From: an uncultured Cohaesibacter sp.
GTDB taxonomy: Bacteria; Pseudomonadota; Alphaproteobacteria; Rhizobiales; Cohaesibacteraceae
Direction of reading: 5' to 3'
Assembly (NCBI RefSeq): GCF_963667045.1
Contig: NZ_OY762934.1
Span: 2,101,501 to 2,165,500 of the forward strand
Length of the DNA: 64,000 bases
Below, piece by piece: positions 8,333-17,299 of this stretch. The position numbers and the translations under genes are program-made. Position 1 is the first letter of the stretch. The number at the start of each line of letters is the position of its first letter. A model generated the notes under the pieces. That model had not been told where the DNA came from, made no database searches, and saw only the letters and a list, made by a program, of their open reading frames with translations.

Positions 8333-8974
8333 CTAGTTTTTCGGCTTGCGGTTTGGGATAAACAACCCCTGAACGCGCCCCGACTTGCCGTTGGAGCCAC
8401 TTGATGCGCCCGAGGATGCCAATTTTGCGGCACCGGAGCGCATGTTGATCGTCAGCTTCGATCCCCGCAGCACGTTCTTGCCCTGTGTCAACACCACATT
8501 GCCGCTGAGGATAATGATTTCACTGGCCATATCAACCGAAGCCGCGCTGCCTGTGGCCTTCTGATCCTTCTGGCTGACAGTCACACCACCTTGCGCTTCC
8601 AGCCGGGTAATGGATTGCGCAGTCCCGGCTCCGCCCCCGGCATAGTGGATGGTCAGCGTTGCAGTCTGCAGGGTGGTTTCCCCCTGCTTTGCCCGCACAC
8701 TGCCCTTGAAGACTGCGATCTTGTCCTTGTCGAAGATATCGAGCTGGTCGGCCTCGATTTCAATAGGTGCATCGGGATCGGTGCGCAGCCCGGAGGCGAC
8801 GTCGGCCATGCCCTGCGCCATTGCCGGTCTTGGGGCAACCAGCGCGGAACCGGTGACAAGCGCAAAGACCAGCAAGGCGATCATGGCCAGAAAGCCCTGA
8901 GACCGGGCCAACAGACGGGCCATACTCGGGGCAGGATCATCAAGTGACCTCAGATCGTTCGAGATCGGCATCAT
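8333..8974 (-). CDS. lptA: LPS transport periplasmic protein LptA (OstA-like)
   Basis: A 213-residue periplasmic protein forming the bridge that carries lipopolysaccharide from LptC to the outer-membrane LptDE complex. A hydrophobic signal segment (GFLAMIALLVFALVTGSALV, about residues 27-46) is followed by a likely cleavage site after RPAMA. The OstA/LptA beta-jellyroll runs from IEIEADQLDIFDKDKIAVF to about residue 190. The last 25 residues are a serine/glycine/lysine-rich tail. Its ATG overlaps the lptC stop by four bases (ATGA at 8971-8974), so the two are translationally coupled. Confidence 0.92.
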   Translation of the reverse strand: MMPISNDLRSLDDPAPSMARLLARSQGFLAMIALLVFALVTGSALVAPRPAMAQGMADVASGLRTDPDAPIEIEADQLDIFDKDKIAVFKGSVRAKQGETTLQTATLTIHYAGGGAGTAQSITRLEAQGGVTVSQKDQKATGSAASVDMASEIIILSGNVVLTQGKNVLRGSKLTINMRSGAAKLASSGASSGSNGKSGRVQGLFIPNRKPKN

Positions 8975-9780
8975 GGCGTTTCTTCCTGTTGCAGGGTCTT
9001 TTCAACCGGTTGGGCATTCTTGTCTTGCGCGGGTTCGTCTTGACCCGTGTTCTTGTTCAGCAGAGCTGCGTCAATATACAGGCGCACATTGCCGCTGAAG
9101 CGGAACTGCTCCCCGTTGTTGATCGCCTCCAGCTGATTCGACGACAGGCGAATGTCGCGGGAGGTGATGGTCACCGGGCTGATCGTCTTCATGTAGCCCT
9201 TAGGCATATCGACCGCGACCTCATCGGTGTCGAGCTTGTAACCAAGGGACGAATCCACCTTCACACTGCCGTCAAGACCCAGTGTCTCTTCCTTCTGGTT
9301 GAACACCCCAGCGTCCGCATTGATGGTGACCCACTGCTGCTTCTCATCGGTAATCCGGGCCCGAACGGCCTTGAGATTGATGACGTTGGGGGTTTCCACT
9401 TTCTGGATCGCCTCGTTGGCTGTCACTTCATAGGCGCGCCCGTCCGTGAAGCCATTGAGGTTCGGATTCTGCATTACCAGCTCATCCTGCTTGAACCCGC
9501 CCTCTTCGAGCTGAACCTGCAGCGGCGCTTCGGTGGGGGTGTTGCGGCTGACCCAGCCGATGAATCCAGCAACGATAGCCAGCGTGATGACCGGCAGGCT
9601 CCATTTGAGAATGGTCACACGCCGCGAGTGGCGGTGGGCTAGTCGGAAGGCGCGTTTCTGCTCCTGAGAGGAGATGATCCGGGTATTGTGCCTCATTCTT
9701 CCTGTACCATCGGATAGCGTATCCTCAGCCGCGCCAGCGGGTGGGGAGCGAAACTGATCCTGTGGTGTCCGGTCTTCCAT
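8971..9780 (-). CDS. lptC: LPS export ABC transporter periplasmic protein LptC
   Basis: About 269 residues. A cytoplasmic N-terminus of some 55 residues is followed by one transmembrane helix (ILKWSLPVITLAIVAGFIGW, about residues 58-77) and a periplasmic LptC/YrbK beta-jellyroll that receives lipopolysaccharide from LptFG and hands it to LptA. ATG 9780 (MEDRTPQ) is preferred over an in-frame GTG at 9798; neither has a strong ribosome binding site. It is the first gene of the lptC-lptA-lptB unit and overlaps lptA by four bases. Confidence 0.88.
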   Translation of the reverse strand: MEDRTPQDQFRSPPAGAAEDTLSDGTGRMRHNTRIISSQEQKRAFRLAHRHSRRVTILKWSLPVITLAIVAGFIGWVSRNTPTEAPLQVQLEEGGFKQDELVMQNPNLNGFTDGRAYEVTANEAIQKVETPNVINLKAVRARITDEKQQWVTINADAGVFNQKEETLGLDGSVKVDSSLGYKLDTDEVAVDMPKGYMKTISPVTITSRDIRLSSNQLEAINNGEQFRFSGNVRLYIDAALLNKNTGQDEPAQDKNAQPVEKTLQQEETP

Positions 9781-10089
9781 CGTCCATCGTCCAATCACGT
9801 CAGGCGTGATGCTGCTATTGTGGCCTCTGGCTCAACGATTGATCCGAAGTTTCGGCTCCACCGCGATCCGGGCATGCATTTTCTACAAAGGAAAAGGGCG
9901 AAATTAAGCACGAAGGCCCCTTCCCCGTCATGACATTCTTGTGAAAAGCCCGTCACGCGAGCCGCATGTCAGGCCTGTCAAAAGAACGAAGGGAGCGCAC
10001 GCGGATGGCTCCCGGCGGCTCCCCTTCTGCGGCCATCGGGCAGCCCCTGATCCGGTCTGCCGCCCCAGCATTCAATCCCGTTGCCAAAT
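9781..10089. other. Intergenic region between the RNase D gene and lptC
   Basis: About 309 bases with no recognisable gene on either strand. It presumably holds the lptC-lptA-lptB promoter (minus strand), which I could not place. Confidence 0.35.
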
Positions 10090-10710
10090 TCAGCTGTGGG
10101 CGAAGATGTCGGTTTCTTCCCAACCGGCCAGATCGAGTTTTGCCCGCGTCGGCAGGAAGTCGAAACAAGACTGGGCGATGTCCTTGCGCCCTTCCCGCGA
10201 CAGGCGTGCCCGGAAAATGCCCATCAGGCCATGCAGATGCAAGACGTCGGTTGCCGCATATTTCTTCTGCGCCTCGCTGAGCATGTCGGCGCCCCAGTCC
10301 GAGCTCTGCTGCTGCTTGGAAATATCGACATCAAGAAACTCGCGGCAGACATCCTTGAGGCCATGGCGGTCGGTATAGGTCCGCGTCAGCTTGGAGGCGA
10401 TCTTGGTACAGAATACCGGCTCCGGCATCACGCCGAAGGTGTGGTAGAGCACCGCAATGTCAAAACGGGCGTAGTGGAAGATCTTGGTGATCTTGTCATT
10501 GCCCAGAAGGGTGCAGAGATTGGGAGCCTCGGTCTGGCCTTTCGCGATCTGAACCAGATCGGCGCTGCCATCACCGGGCGACAGCTGGACCAGACAGAGC
10601 CTGTCCCTGTGCGGGTGAAGCCCCATCGTCTCGGTATCGATAGCCACTGCGGAGATATTGTCATAATGATTGAGATTGGGGAGATCTCCCTGATGCAGTC
10701 TGATGGTCAT
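10090..10710 (-). CDS. rnd: Ribonuclease D, short form (DEDDy 3'-5' exonuclease)
   Basis: A 206-residue exonuclease that trims 3' ends of tRNA precursors and other structured RNAs. The catalytic residues are visible: Asp25 and Glu27 in AIDTETMG, Asp84 in YARFDIAVL, and Tyr151/Asp155 in KYAATDVLHL. It lacks the C-terminal HRDC domains of E. coli RNase D (about 375 residues), which is normal for the short alphaproteobacterial form. ATG 10710 has AGGAAG 10 bases upstream. It lies upstream of lptC on the same strand, as in related genomes, but 309 bases separate them. Confidence 0.93.
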   Translation of the reverse strand: MTIRLHQGDLPNLNHYDNISAVAIDTETMGLHPHRDRLCLVQLSPGDGSADLVQIAKGQTEAPNLCTLLGNDKITKIFHYARFDIAVLYHTFGVMPEPVFCTKIASKLTRTYTDRHGLKDVCREFLDVDISKQQQSSDWGADMLSEAQKKYAATDVLHLHGLMGIFRARLSREGRKDIAQSCFDFLPTRAKLDLAGWEETDIFAHS

Positions 10711-10922
10711 CGATCAAAAACTTCCTGGATATTTGGAGGAACCAATGCAATTGGTCCGCAGAACTGGAAATGAAAAGCGATTTCTTGCGAATATCAGCCA
10801 GTGATCGAAGCAGCATAGATTGTTCGTTTCCCCGCTTCAAGACTTGCGATGGAATTCGCACACGCATCCGGTCTTTGCCGTGCGCTTACTCACATAAGGG
10901 CTAACAAGGGCTTACCGTGTTC

Positions 10923-12089
10923 TTACCTGCCGGGCAGAAGGGCATCAAGGACCAGTGGGTCAGGCAACGTTGTATGCGAGTCCACCATGGCGAAGCCGTC
11001 GGAAAAGTCCCAATGCGCCCAGCCAAGGCAATTGGCCTCGGCACCGGCGCGCACAGCCCGCAGCCAGTTGGCCCGGTCATGGGCATCGACATCGAAGGTC
11101 AGAGCCCCGAACTCGTTGATGATCACGGGCAGATTGTTGCGGCGCGACCAATCACCAACCGATGCCAGCGACGTGGCGATCCGGTCGGCATCCCAGCCCT
11201 GTTGGTAGGATTGCAGCAGCCCCTCAGCAGCTTCCTCCATGCCGGCCGCCTTCAGCTTTTCGGCCTGCTCGACAACTGCCGGCGATGTCGCATCCCCCGG
11301 GAAGGGCATCTGCCCGATGATGGCCAGCGGACTGCCGGGCATCCATGTCATGCCCTGATGGGAAAAGGCCATGGGGTCGTAATAGTGGATGGCATAGATC
11401 AACCCCTCTCCTTTGAGCGGCTCTGCCGCCGCAAGAACCTCAACGCGCTGGAAGACCGCCGGGCCAATGACCAGCTTGCGGCCTTTTGCCGTTTCGTTGA
11501 GATGGGTAACCAGAGCCTGCGCCTGCGACCACCATAGCGCCTGATCGGACACCGGCTCGTTGAGGAGCTCGAAATAGACGTCCGTAAGAGGCCAGCTCAT
11601 TTCACTGGCAACACCGGCAATCCGGTCCCATGCTTCATGCAACAACGCAGCTCCGGTTTCCGGGGCGCTCTGATGAAGGCTCTGGAACGGCTCGGACGGG
11701 TGCAGATCGACACTGACTGCATAGCCCATGCCCACCAGTCTTTGCACGTCCCTGTCCATCGCCTGCAGATAGGTCGCAATCTGCTCGGCGGACGAAAAGC
11801 GCGCCATCACGCGCTCGGCCTGAACCGGCAGGCGGATATGGCTGAAGCCCAGTTGATGAAGCTGGATCAGGAGGCTGTCATCGGGTTTGTAGCCGGTATA
11901 ATCCGGGTCCCAGTTCGGCAGGTTGAAGCCGCGCGCCAGTCGCGCGTCCGCCCCGCCATTGGCAAGGGATGACACCGCCTCACAGCCAGCAAGCCCCGGT
12001 ATATTGTCGCTGCCCGCCCAGGCCGATGTGCCGGTCAGCAGGCACAGGGCAAGGCTGGCGATAATCCCTTGAGGAAATTGAACAGACAT
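10923..12089 (-). CDS. Secreted glycoside hydrolase family 5 (endoglucanase-like)
   Basis: A 388-residue protein with a Sec signal peptide (cleavage likely after TSAWA, residue 25). The GH5 barrel shows RLPVQ near residue 86, the acid/base Glu178 in FELLNEPV, HYYDP near 235, and the nucleophile Glu326 in IINEFGAL. GH5 enzymes cut beta-linked glucans or mannans with retention of configuration. Within an exopolysaccharide locus it may trim or release the polymer during secretion, like the cellulases found beside bacterial cellulose genes (inference). A strong GGGAGGGG site precedes ATG 12089. The exact substrate cannot be read from sequence. Confidence 0.87.
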   Translation of the reverse strand: MSVQFPQGIIASLALCLLTGTSAWAGSDNIPGLAGCEAVSSLANGGADARLARGFNLPNWDPDYTGYKPDDSLLIQLHQLGFSHIRLPVQAERVMARFSSAEQIATYLQAMDRDVQRLVGMGYAVSVDLHPSEPFQSLHQSAPETGAALLHEAWDRIAGVASEMSWPLTDVYFELLNEPVSDQALWWSQAQALVTHLNETAKGRKLVIGPAVFQRVEVLAAAEPLKGEGLIYAIHYYDPMAFSHQGMTWMPGSPLAIIGQMPFPGDATSPAVVEQAEKLKAAGMEEAAEGLLQSYQQGWDADRIATSLASVGDWSRRNNLPVIINEFGALTFDVDAHDRANWLRAVRAGAEANCLGWAHWDFSDGFAMVDSHTTLPDPLVLDALLPGR

Positions 12090-12119
12090 GACAGACCCCT
12101 CCCGGTCAAACCATATGGA

Positions 12120-12878
12120 TCAGCGCGTGCGGGTCAGAAGCAACCAGACAGCGTGAGGATTGGTGGTCAGATAGCGCCAGAACAGGCGCCCCGGCTCCTG
12201 ATAGATTCGGTAGGCCCATTCTAGGCCGACATCCTGCATCCATTGCGGTGCGCGAGTGTTCTTGCCCGACAGGAAATCGAACAGGCCACCGGAGGTCTTG
12301 ATCACACCGACGCCGGTCAGCTTTTCCAGATTGCGCGCCACGAAGCGCTGTTCGAGCGGTACGCCCATGCCAATCCAGAGAATGTCGGGAGCTGCCCGAT
12401 TGATCTCGTCAATCACGCCCTGTTCCTCGTCTGCCAAGACATAGCCGTTGCGATAGCCGGCAAAGATCAGATCGGGATAGAGACGCTTCATGTTGGCGAC
12501 CGCCTTCTCAATCCCTTCCTGAGTGGCGCCGAGAAAGTAGAAGCTGGCCTTTTCCTTTTCCGCCATCCGGGCGGTATTGTGCACCAGATCCGTGGTGGCC
12601 ACGCGTTCCGGCAGCGGCATCCTGGCCAAGAGATTGGCAGCTTTCACCAGGGGAGTGCCGTCTGCATGAATGAGGTCGGCCTTCAGAAACAGTTCCCGAA
12701 TCCCACTGTCGCTGGCACACATCGACAGAACCTGCCCATTGGCGGAGGTGACATAGAGCGGCTTGCGCTCCTTGCCACGACTGTCATAGGCATGGTCGAG
12801 CATGGTGCGGGCGGCGCCATCGCAGTCCTCGACTGCGATGGGCAAACCGCCAACCGTGATTTTCGGGATATCGTTCAT
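12120..12878 (-). CDS. WecG/TagA/CpsF family glycosyltransferase (GT26)
   Basis: A 252-residue cytoplasmic, probably membrane-associated enzyme that adds a sugar (often ManNAc or ManNAcA, or glucose-type in GumM-like members) to a lipid-linked intermediate. Family motifs in order are YVTSANGQ, LIHADGTPLV, WIGMGVPLEQRF, GGLFDFLSG and the C-terminal EWAYRIYQEPGRLFWRYL. ATG 12878 has GAGGTG just upstream; an in-frame TTG precedes it. It lies between the polysaccharide co-polymerase gene and the GH5 gene, so it likely builds the repeat unit of the locus. Confidence 0.9.
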   Translation of the reverse strand: MNDIPKITVGGLPIAVEDCDGAARTMLDHAYDSRGKERKPLYVTSANGQVLSMCASDSGIRELFLKADLIHADGTPLVKAANLLARMPLPERVATTDLVHNTARMAEKEKASFYFLGATQEGIEKAVANMKRLYPDLIFAGYRNGYVLADEEQGVIDEINRAAPDILWIGMGVPLEQRFVARNLEKLTGVGVIKTSGGLFDFLSGKNTRAPQWMQDVGLEWAYRIYQEPGRLFWRYLTTNPHAVWLLLTRTR

Positions 12879-12938
12879 CAAACACCTCAGAAGACGGAAG
12901 ACACAGGTCTATTCAGGTCAGGTGTTATCAGAAAAAAC

Positions 12939-15488
12939 TTAACTTAGAGTTTGATCCAGCACGAGCCCTGCGCCGCATTCAATGGCCCAGTCGCACCAAT
13001 CGGCCAGATCGTCCTCTTCCAGCGCCGCATTTTGCAGAACGACGATGCTGTGATCGACCAGATCCATCAGATCTTCAAGGGTGCTCGGGTCGAGCAGCTC
13101 CCTTGCCTCAAGGATCACGAAGCCATAGGTCTCCGAGCATAGATCAATGAGGCCGGCCAATTCTTCGGCGAGTGCCAGAGCCAGTCCTTCTGCACCGCCA
13201 AAACCGGACGCGCCATAGAAGGGGATCAGGTCGTAGTCCTCGAACTGCTCCATTCTGGCGACCGGCCTTTGGATTGCGCCACCGGCGTTTGCCGTCATCG
13301 GCTGGTTTGGCTGCCCCTGAAGCAAGATGACAACCGGATGGAACCCGGCGTCAACCGCGAAGTTGCGAACCAGATCGGCGGTGACATGGAGGCCCTCTCC
13401 GGGCTGGGCTGCCGTTACCAGCAGGCTCAGATTTTCTTCAGCCAGTCTATCCTTCAGAAAGCCATCAAGCGCCTTGAACCACATGTTGGTCTGTGGTGGT
13501 GTCGATGGCAAACGCCCCCCTTCCGTCGGGGCGTTCGGAAGGCGGATGATCACCGGATCGGCCGAACCGCCGGACGATTGCCCAGAGGTATTGACGTCCG
13601 TTGGGCCGGGTTGGGCGTCATCGCCCATGGCTTGGCTGGCGACCTGCGCTTCAGGCTCCTCAGCCGGTTGCAGTGCTGCCACCTCTTGCGTAGCGCCCTC
13701 TGCAGGTTCCATTGCCAAAACTTCAGATTCTGTTTCCTCAAAATTATCAACGGACTTGCTGGCGACAGCAGCGGCCACAACGGATGCTGCGTTGGCCGCC
13801 GCACTGGTTGGCGCGGCGCTGGGCGGGGTGGCAGCGAATGGGGCGGCACTGTCCGCCGGAGCAGGATAGCTCCCGGGCGCATAGGCCATGCCAGCGAAGC
13901 GATAGTTGCTTGCAAAGTGTGCCGACACGTCGACAGGGGCCGGAGAGAGTGGACCGCTCGGCCCTCTCGCAAAGCCGTCAAAGTCGCTTTCTCTCCCCCG
14001 TTCAGGCGCCGCAAAGGCAACCCGGATGAGGGCAACCAGCAGCCCGAAAACAAACCCGAGGACGACCAGAGCGACCCCAACCAGTTTGATTGAAGGCTTG
14101 GTCGATTTCAAGGGCACGACGCCCTTGGAGACGATCCGCGCTTCGTTGAAATTGAACTGTGCCTGTTCGTCGGTGATCTTGTAGCGGGCCAGAAACTGCT
14201 CATAGAGATTGCGGTTGGCGGTCGCTTCCCGCTCAAGGTTGTCCAGTTCCACCTTGGCCTGATTGAGCTGGATGGACCGCTGGCGCAGATCGGCCAACTG
14301 GCCTTCCAACGCCTGCTTCTTGGCAAGGGAGGTTTCGTAGTCCTGCTTGGCGCGCTCGACGAGGCGGCTGCGTTCGCGGGCAATCTGACCGGCGATTATC
14401 GACTGCTGCTCGCGGTTTGCCAAAATGCGGGGATGGCGGCTGCCAAGGGTCTGGTTCAGTTCGGCAGCGTCGCGGCGCAGACGGTCCTGCTCCTGCATCA
14501 GCTGATCGAGGTTGGTGAATTCGCCGCTCTGGGTCGCGCGGGCACTTCCGGGCACACCATCCTTGCGCGCCTGATCGTATCGGGCTTTCGAGTCGGCCAG
14601 TTCGGTGGTCACCACACCGATCTGGGAGATCAGCGAGGTCAGCTGCTGATTGTCGAGAGTGCCTTGCGACCCGGCGTCGACGATGCCGTTCCTGGCACGA
14701 AAGGCCGCCACGGCCTCTTCGGATTTCTTCAGATTGCCATGCAGCAGTTGCAGCCGTTCGGACAGCCACTGCGCGGCCTCCTCGTTGGCATTGCTGCGAT
14801 AGTCCTTCTGGTCGCGCACAAAGGCAGCGGCTACGCCGTTGGCGTATTTCGCAGCATTTTCCTTGTCACCCGATACGGCGTTGACCTCAACGATATAGGT
14901 CGCGCCCTGGCGATTGGCGGATATATTCTTCTGGAACATGCCGACAAGGGCAGTCTGGTTCTGGGCACTGGCATAGTCCGGGTCGTCCTTGACCCCCAGT
15001 TCGTCAACGACCTTGGTAAGGAAGCCGCCGCTTTTCATGATCTGCACGTAGCTGGTCAGAGCAGCCGCGTCGCCACCGATACCAGACACGACAGTGTCGG
15101 AATCCGTGATCCGGGGCTGGCGAGGATCAACCAGAACCAGCGCCGTCGAGGAAAACTTGTTTGGCAGCATGGTGTAGGCGGTCAGACCCGCCCCAACGAC
15201 AAGGATCGTGACGAGGGTGATCAGCACAAACTGCTGGCGCAGGAAACGCAGGATTGCCCGCGGATGGACCAATCCACTCCAGACATCACTTGCGGGAACA
15301 CCCGTCTGGATCGAGGGGGAGAAGGAGGCACGCGGCGTAACCGTTTGTTCCGTCTTTGCAGAAGCCTTTGGCGCCTTCCTCCTTGCCTTTTTGCCATCTT
15401 CGGCAGAAGAGAAAGCAACATCTGCGGCAATCGGCTCGCCGTCCGGCTGCCAATCCAGATCAGATTTCTTTTTTTTGCGTCCGAACAT
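12939..15488 (-). CDS. Polysaccharide co-polymerase, Wzc/GumC type, degenerate kinase domain
   Basis: About 849 residues. After a basic, low-complexity N-terminus come a first transmembrane helix (VLITLVTILVVGAGLTAY, about residues 88-105), a Wzz chain-length domain and a long coiled-coil periplasmic region. A second transmembrane helix (VGVALVVLGFVFGLLVALI) is near residue 470, followed by an alanine/proline-rich linker. The C-terminal domain resembles a BY-kinase nucleotide domain, but the expected P-loop lysine is absent: LLVTAAQPGEGLHVTADL replaces the usual PGEGKS/T. The long C-terminal acidic region has no tyrosine cluster at its end. It should control polymer length and export without normal autokinase activity. 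ATG 15488 (MFGRKKKK) has AGGGA 6 bases upstream. Confidence 0.87.
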   Translation of the reverse strand: MFGRKKKKSDLDWQPDGEPIAADVAFSSAEDGKKARRKAPKASAKTEQTVTPRASFSPSIQTGVPASDVWSGLVHPRAILRFLRQQFVLITLVTILVVGAGLTAYTMLPNKFSSTALVLVDPRQPRITDSDTVVSGIGGDAAALTSYVQIMKSGGFLTKVVDELGVKDDPDYASAQNQTALVGMFQKNISANRQGATYIVEVNAVSGDKENAAKYANGVAAAFVRDQKDYRSNANEEAAQWLSERLQLLHGNLKKSEEAVAAFRARNGIVDAGSQGTLDNQQLTSLISQIGVVTTELADSKARYDQARKDGVPGSARATQSGEFTNLDQLMQEQDRLRRDAAELNQTLGSRHPRILANREQQSIIAGQIARERSRLVERAKQDYETSLAKKQALEGQLADLRQRSIQLNQAKVELDNLEREATANRNLYEQFLARYKITDEQAQFNFNEARIVSKGVVPLKSTKPSIKLVGVALVVLGFVFGLLVALIRVAFAAPERGRESDFDGFARGPSGPLSPAPVDVSAHFASNYRFAGMAYAPGSYPAPADSAAPFAATPPSAAPTSAAANAASVVAAAVASKSVDNFEETESEVLAMEPAEGATQEVAALQPAEEPEAQVASQAMGDDAQPGPTDVNTSGQSSGGSADPVIIRLPNAPTEGGRLPSTPPQTNMWFKALDGFLKDRLAEENLSLLVTAAQPGEGLHVTADLVRNFAVDAGFHPVVILLQGQPNQPMTANAGGAIQRPVARMEQFEDYDLIPFYGASGFGGAEGLALALAEELAGLIDLCSETYGFVILEARELLDPSTLEDLMDLVDHSIVVLQNAALEEDDLADWCDWAIECGAGLVLDQTLS

Positions 15489-15748
15489 GAACAATCCCTG
15501 CGACTCGATACAATTGCAACCGGAAGACGGGCAGACTCCCACTTCCGTCTCGCTCAAGTATGAAGGGATGGTATTGAGTTTTAGTTAACCATAAGCCGCA
15601 ATTACGCGTAGTCGCCAGATGGTGCAATGACCTGCGGACACCCGGACAAGCTGTATCGCGAAATGCTTGTCCAGGGGGGGGATGCAGTATGGATCGGGAC
15701 AGCCTCACGAGCCGTCCGTAAGCGGGTTTCTGGCCACCGAGTGGCGCG

Positions 15749-17275
15749 TCAGTCGTCCGACGCTGGGCGGTAGAGCCAGTTGGTGATGGGCTTGAAATAG
15801 CGGGACCTGGGGCGCAGCACGGCGCCATCGATGGCTTCCAGATTACCGGCCCGGTTCAACGTATGCAGCTTGCGCCCCGGCCACAAGTCATTGGCCGTCA
15901 GCGTCGTGATGCTCTGCTGCTCGTATTTCTCCGGCGTCAGTTCGGTCACCTCGACCAGCTGCATACGCCAGCCGTAGGAGTGGCTGCAATCCTGCACCGG
16001 GCGGCAGAGCCTACCGTTGCGGATGACAAAATTCCCCGCCGGACGGGCTGTTGCCCTGTCGATGAGGACCGGGTTCTGCGCATGGGGTAGCCAGGGGCCA
16101 AACAGATCCTCGGCATAAAAAATCGACAGGCAATCGGAATATCCGCCACCGCCATCGCGCGTCACACAGAACAGCCACCAGCGGCCCTCATGTCTGGTGA
16201 TGGTCGCATCGGCAGCGTCGATGTCATTCAGGATCGTCTTGAAGGGCTTCCAGCCAAAGGGAAAGTTGCTGCTCTTGTAGAGCGTGATCTTTCGGTTGGC
16301 CGAGGTTTCCGGGATCATGTAGGTCTCACCCTCATGCTCGATGAGGAAGGGATAGGACAGGTGGAACGGTTCCTCAAGGCATGGCTTTATGGGGCCAGCG
16401 GGACCATTCTTCTCCATCTTGACGACCGAAATAATGCCCTTTTGGGTCTTGTGATCCAGATCCTCGAAAAACAGGTAATGGTTGCCACCCTTTTTCCAGG
16501 GAACAGGATCCGCATAAAAATGGTTGTCTAGATCGTCAAGCACGCTCCAGCGCTCGCCGCCCAGCGAGAGGTTGCTCCAGACGTCCTGAGCGGTCACCCA
16601 GCGCCAACCCACGCGCCAGTGGCTTGGCAGGAACAGGCGATAGTAGATCTGCTTGACGGAGCGGGTGACGACCATCTTGAAGATCCACTTGGCCACATCC
16701 TTCAGTCCTGGCCAGTCGACCGCCACCTTCCTGAGGGGATGGAGCCACCGGTCCGGGTGATCAATGTAGGCCAAAACAAGTGTCATGACCCTTGCATAGG
16801 TCTGTTCCATCGCCCCGGAGAGCCCCTTGGCCAGTTCCGATGACGGATCGCCCGTTGCGACAATTGTGCCAGTCTGATCAGAAAGGGCAATCTGCGGCAT
16901 TCCCCCGCGCATGATCGACCCGATGAGAGCCTTTTCAGACGGAAAGCCGTTGAACAGCAGGGTGAGAGTGGTCTTTCCCCGAGGCGCGTTGCCATCGCCC
17001 ACCAGATCGATCACAAGATCAAACTCGGCAGACCGATCGGCAGCGGGCGCCATGGCTTCCAGCATCTCTGGCGGCAGGGGAGAGGCGGCATGCGGCTTCC
17101 CCTTGAACAGGTAATGATTTTCGAAATCCAGCAGACGCGCAATACGCGACGGCTGGCCCGCGGCAGCGGACCGGCAGGTGTGAGCCTCTGCCTGAAATTT
17201 CTTTGACATCCGTTCAACCAGCAGCCTGTGCCAACTTCGGCTGCATGACGGGTCAAAATAGAGGCAATATCTCAT
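15749..17275 (-). CDS. GINT1-N-like beta-propeller protein of the exopolysaccharide locus
   Basis: About 508 residues. Residues about 230-480 match the domain named after the N-terminus of plant glucosamine inositolphosphorylceramide transferase: NHFYADPVPWKKGG, YLFFEDLDHKTQKG, HLSYPFLIEHEGETYMIPE, AADATITRHEGRWWLFCV. The repeats suggest a five-bladed, GH43-like propeller. The N-terminal 200 residues resemble the formyltransferase-like region often fused to it, but I am not sure. Such proteins accompany glycosyltransferases in capsule and exopolysaccharide loci; the reaction is unknown to me. ATG 17275 is chosen because GAGG sits 3 bases upstream; a TTG at 17293 is in frame. Cytoplasmic: no signal peptide seen. 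Confidence 0.75.
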   Translation of the reverse strand: MRYCLYFDPSCSRSWHRLLVERMSKKFQAEAHTCRSAAAGQPSRIARLLDFENHYLFKGKPHAASPLPPEMLEAMAPAADRSAEFDLVIDLVGDGNAPRGKTTLTLLFNGFPSEKALIGSIMRGGMPQIALSDQTGTIVATGDPSSELAKGLSGAMEQTYARVMTLVLAYIDHPDRWLHPLRKVAVDWPGLKDVAKWIFKMVVTRSVKQIYYRLFLPSHWRVGWRWVTAQDVWSNLSLGGERWSVLDDLDNHFYADPVPWKKGGNHYLFFEDLDHKTQKGIISVVKMEKNGPAGPIKPCLEEPFHLSYPFLIEHEGETYMIPETSANRKITLYKSSNFPFGWKPFKTILNDIDAADATITRHEGRWWLFCVTRDGGGGYSDCLSIFYAEDLFGPWLPHAQNPVLIDRATARPAGNFVIRNGRLCRPVQDCSHSYGWRMQLVEVTELTPEKYEQQSITTLTANDLWPGRKLHTLNRAGNLEAIDGAVLRPRSRYFKPITNWLYRPASDD

Positions 17276-17299
17276 TGACCTCAAATCCCCCAATTTGAA

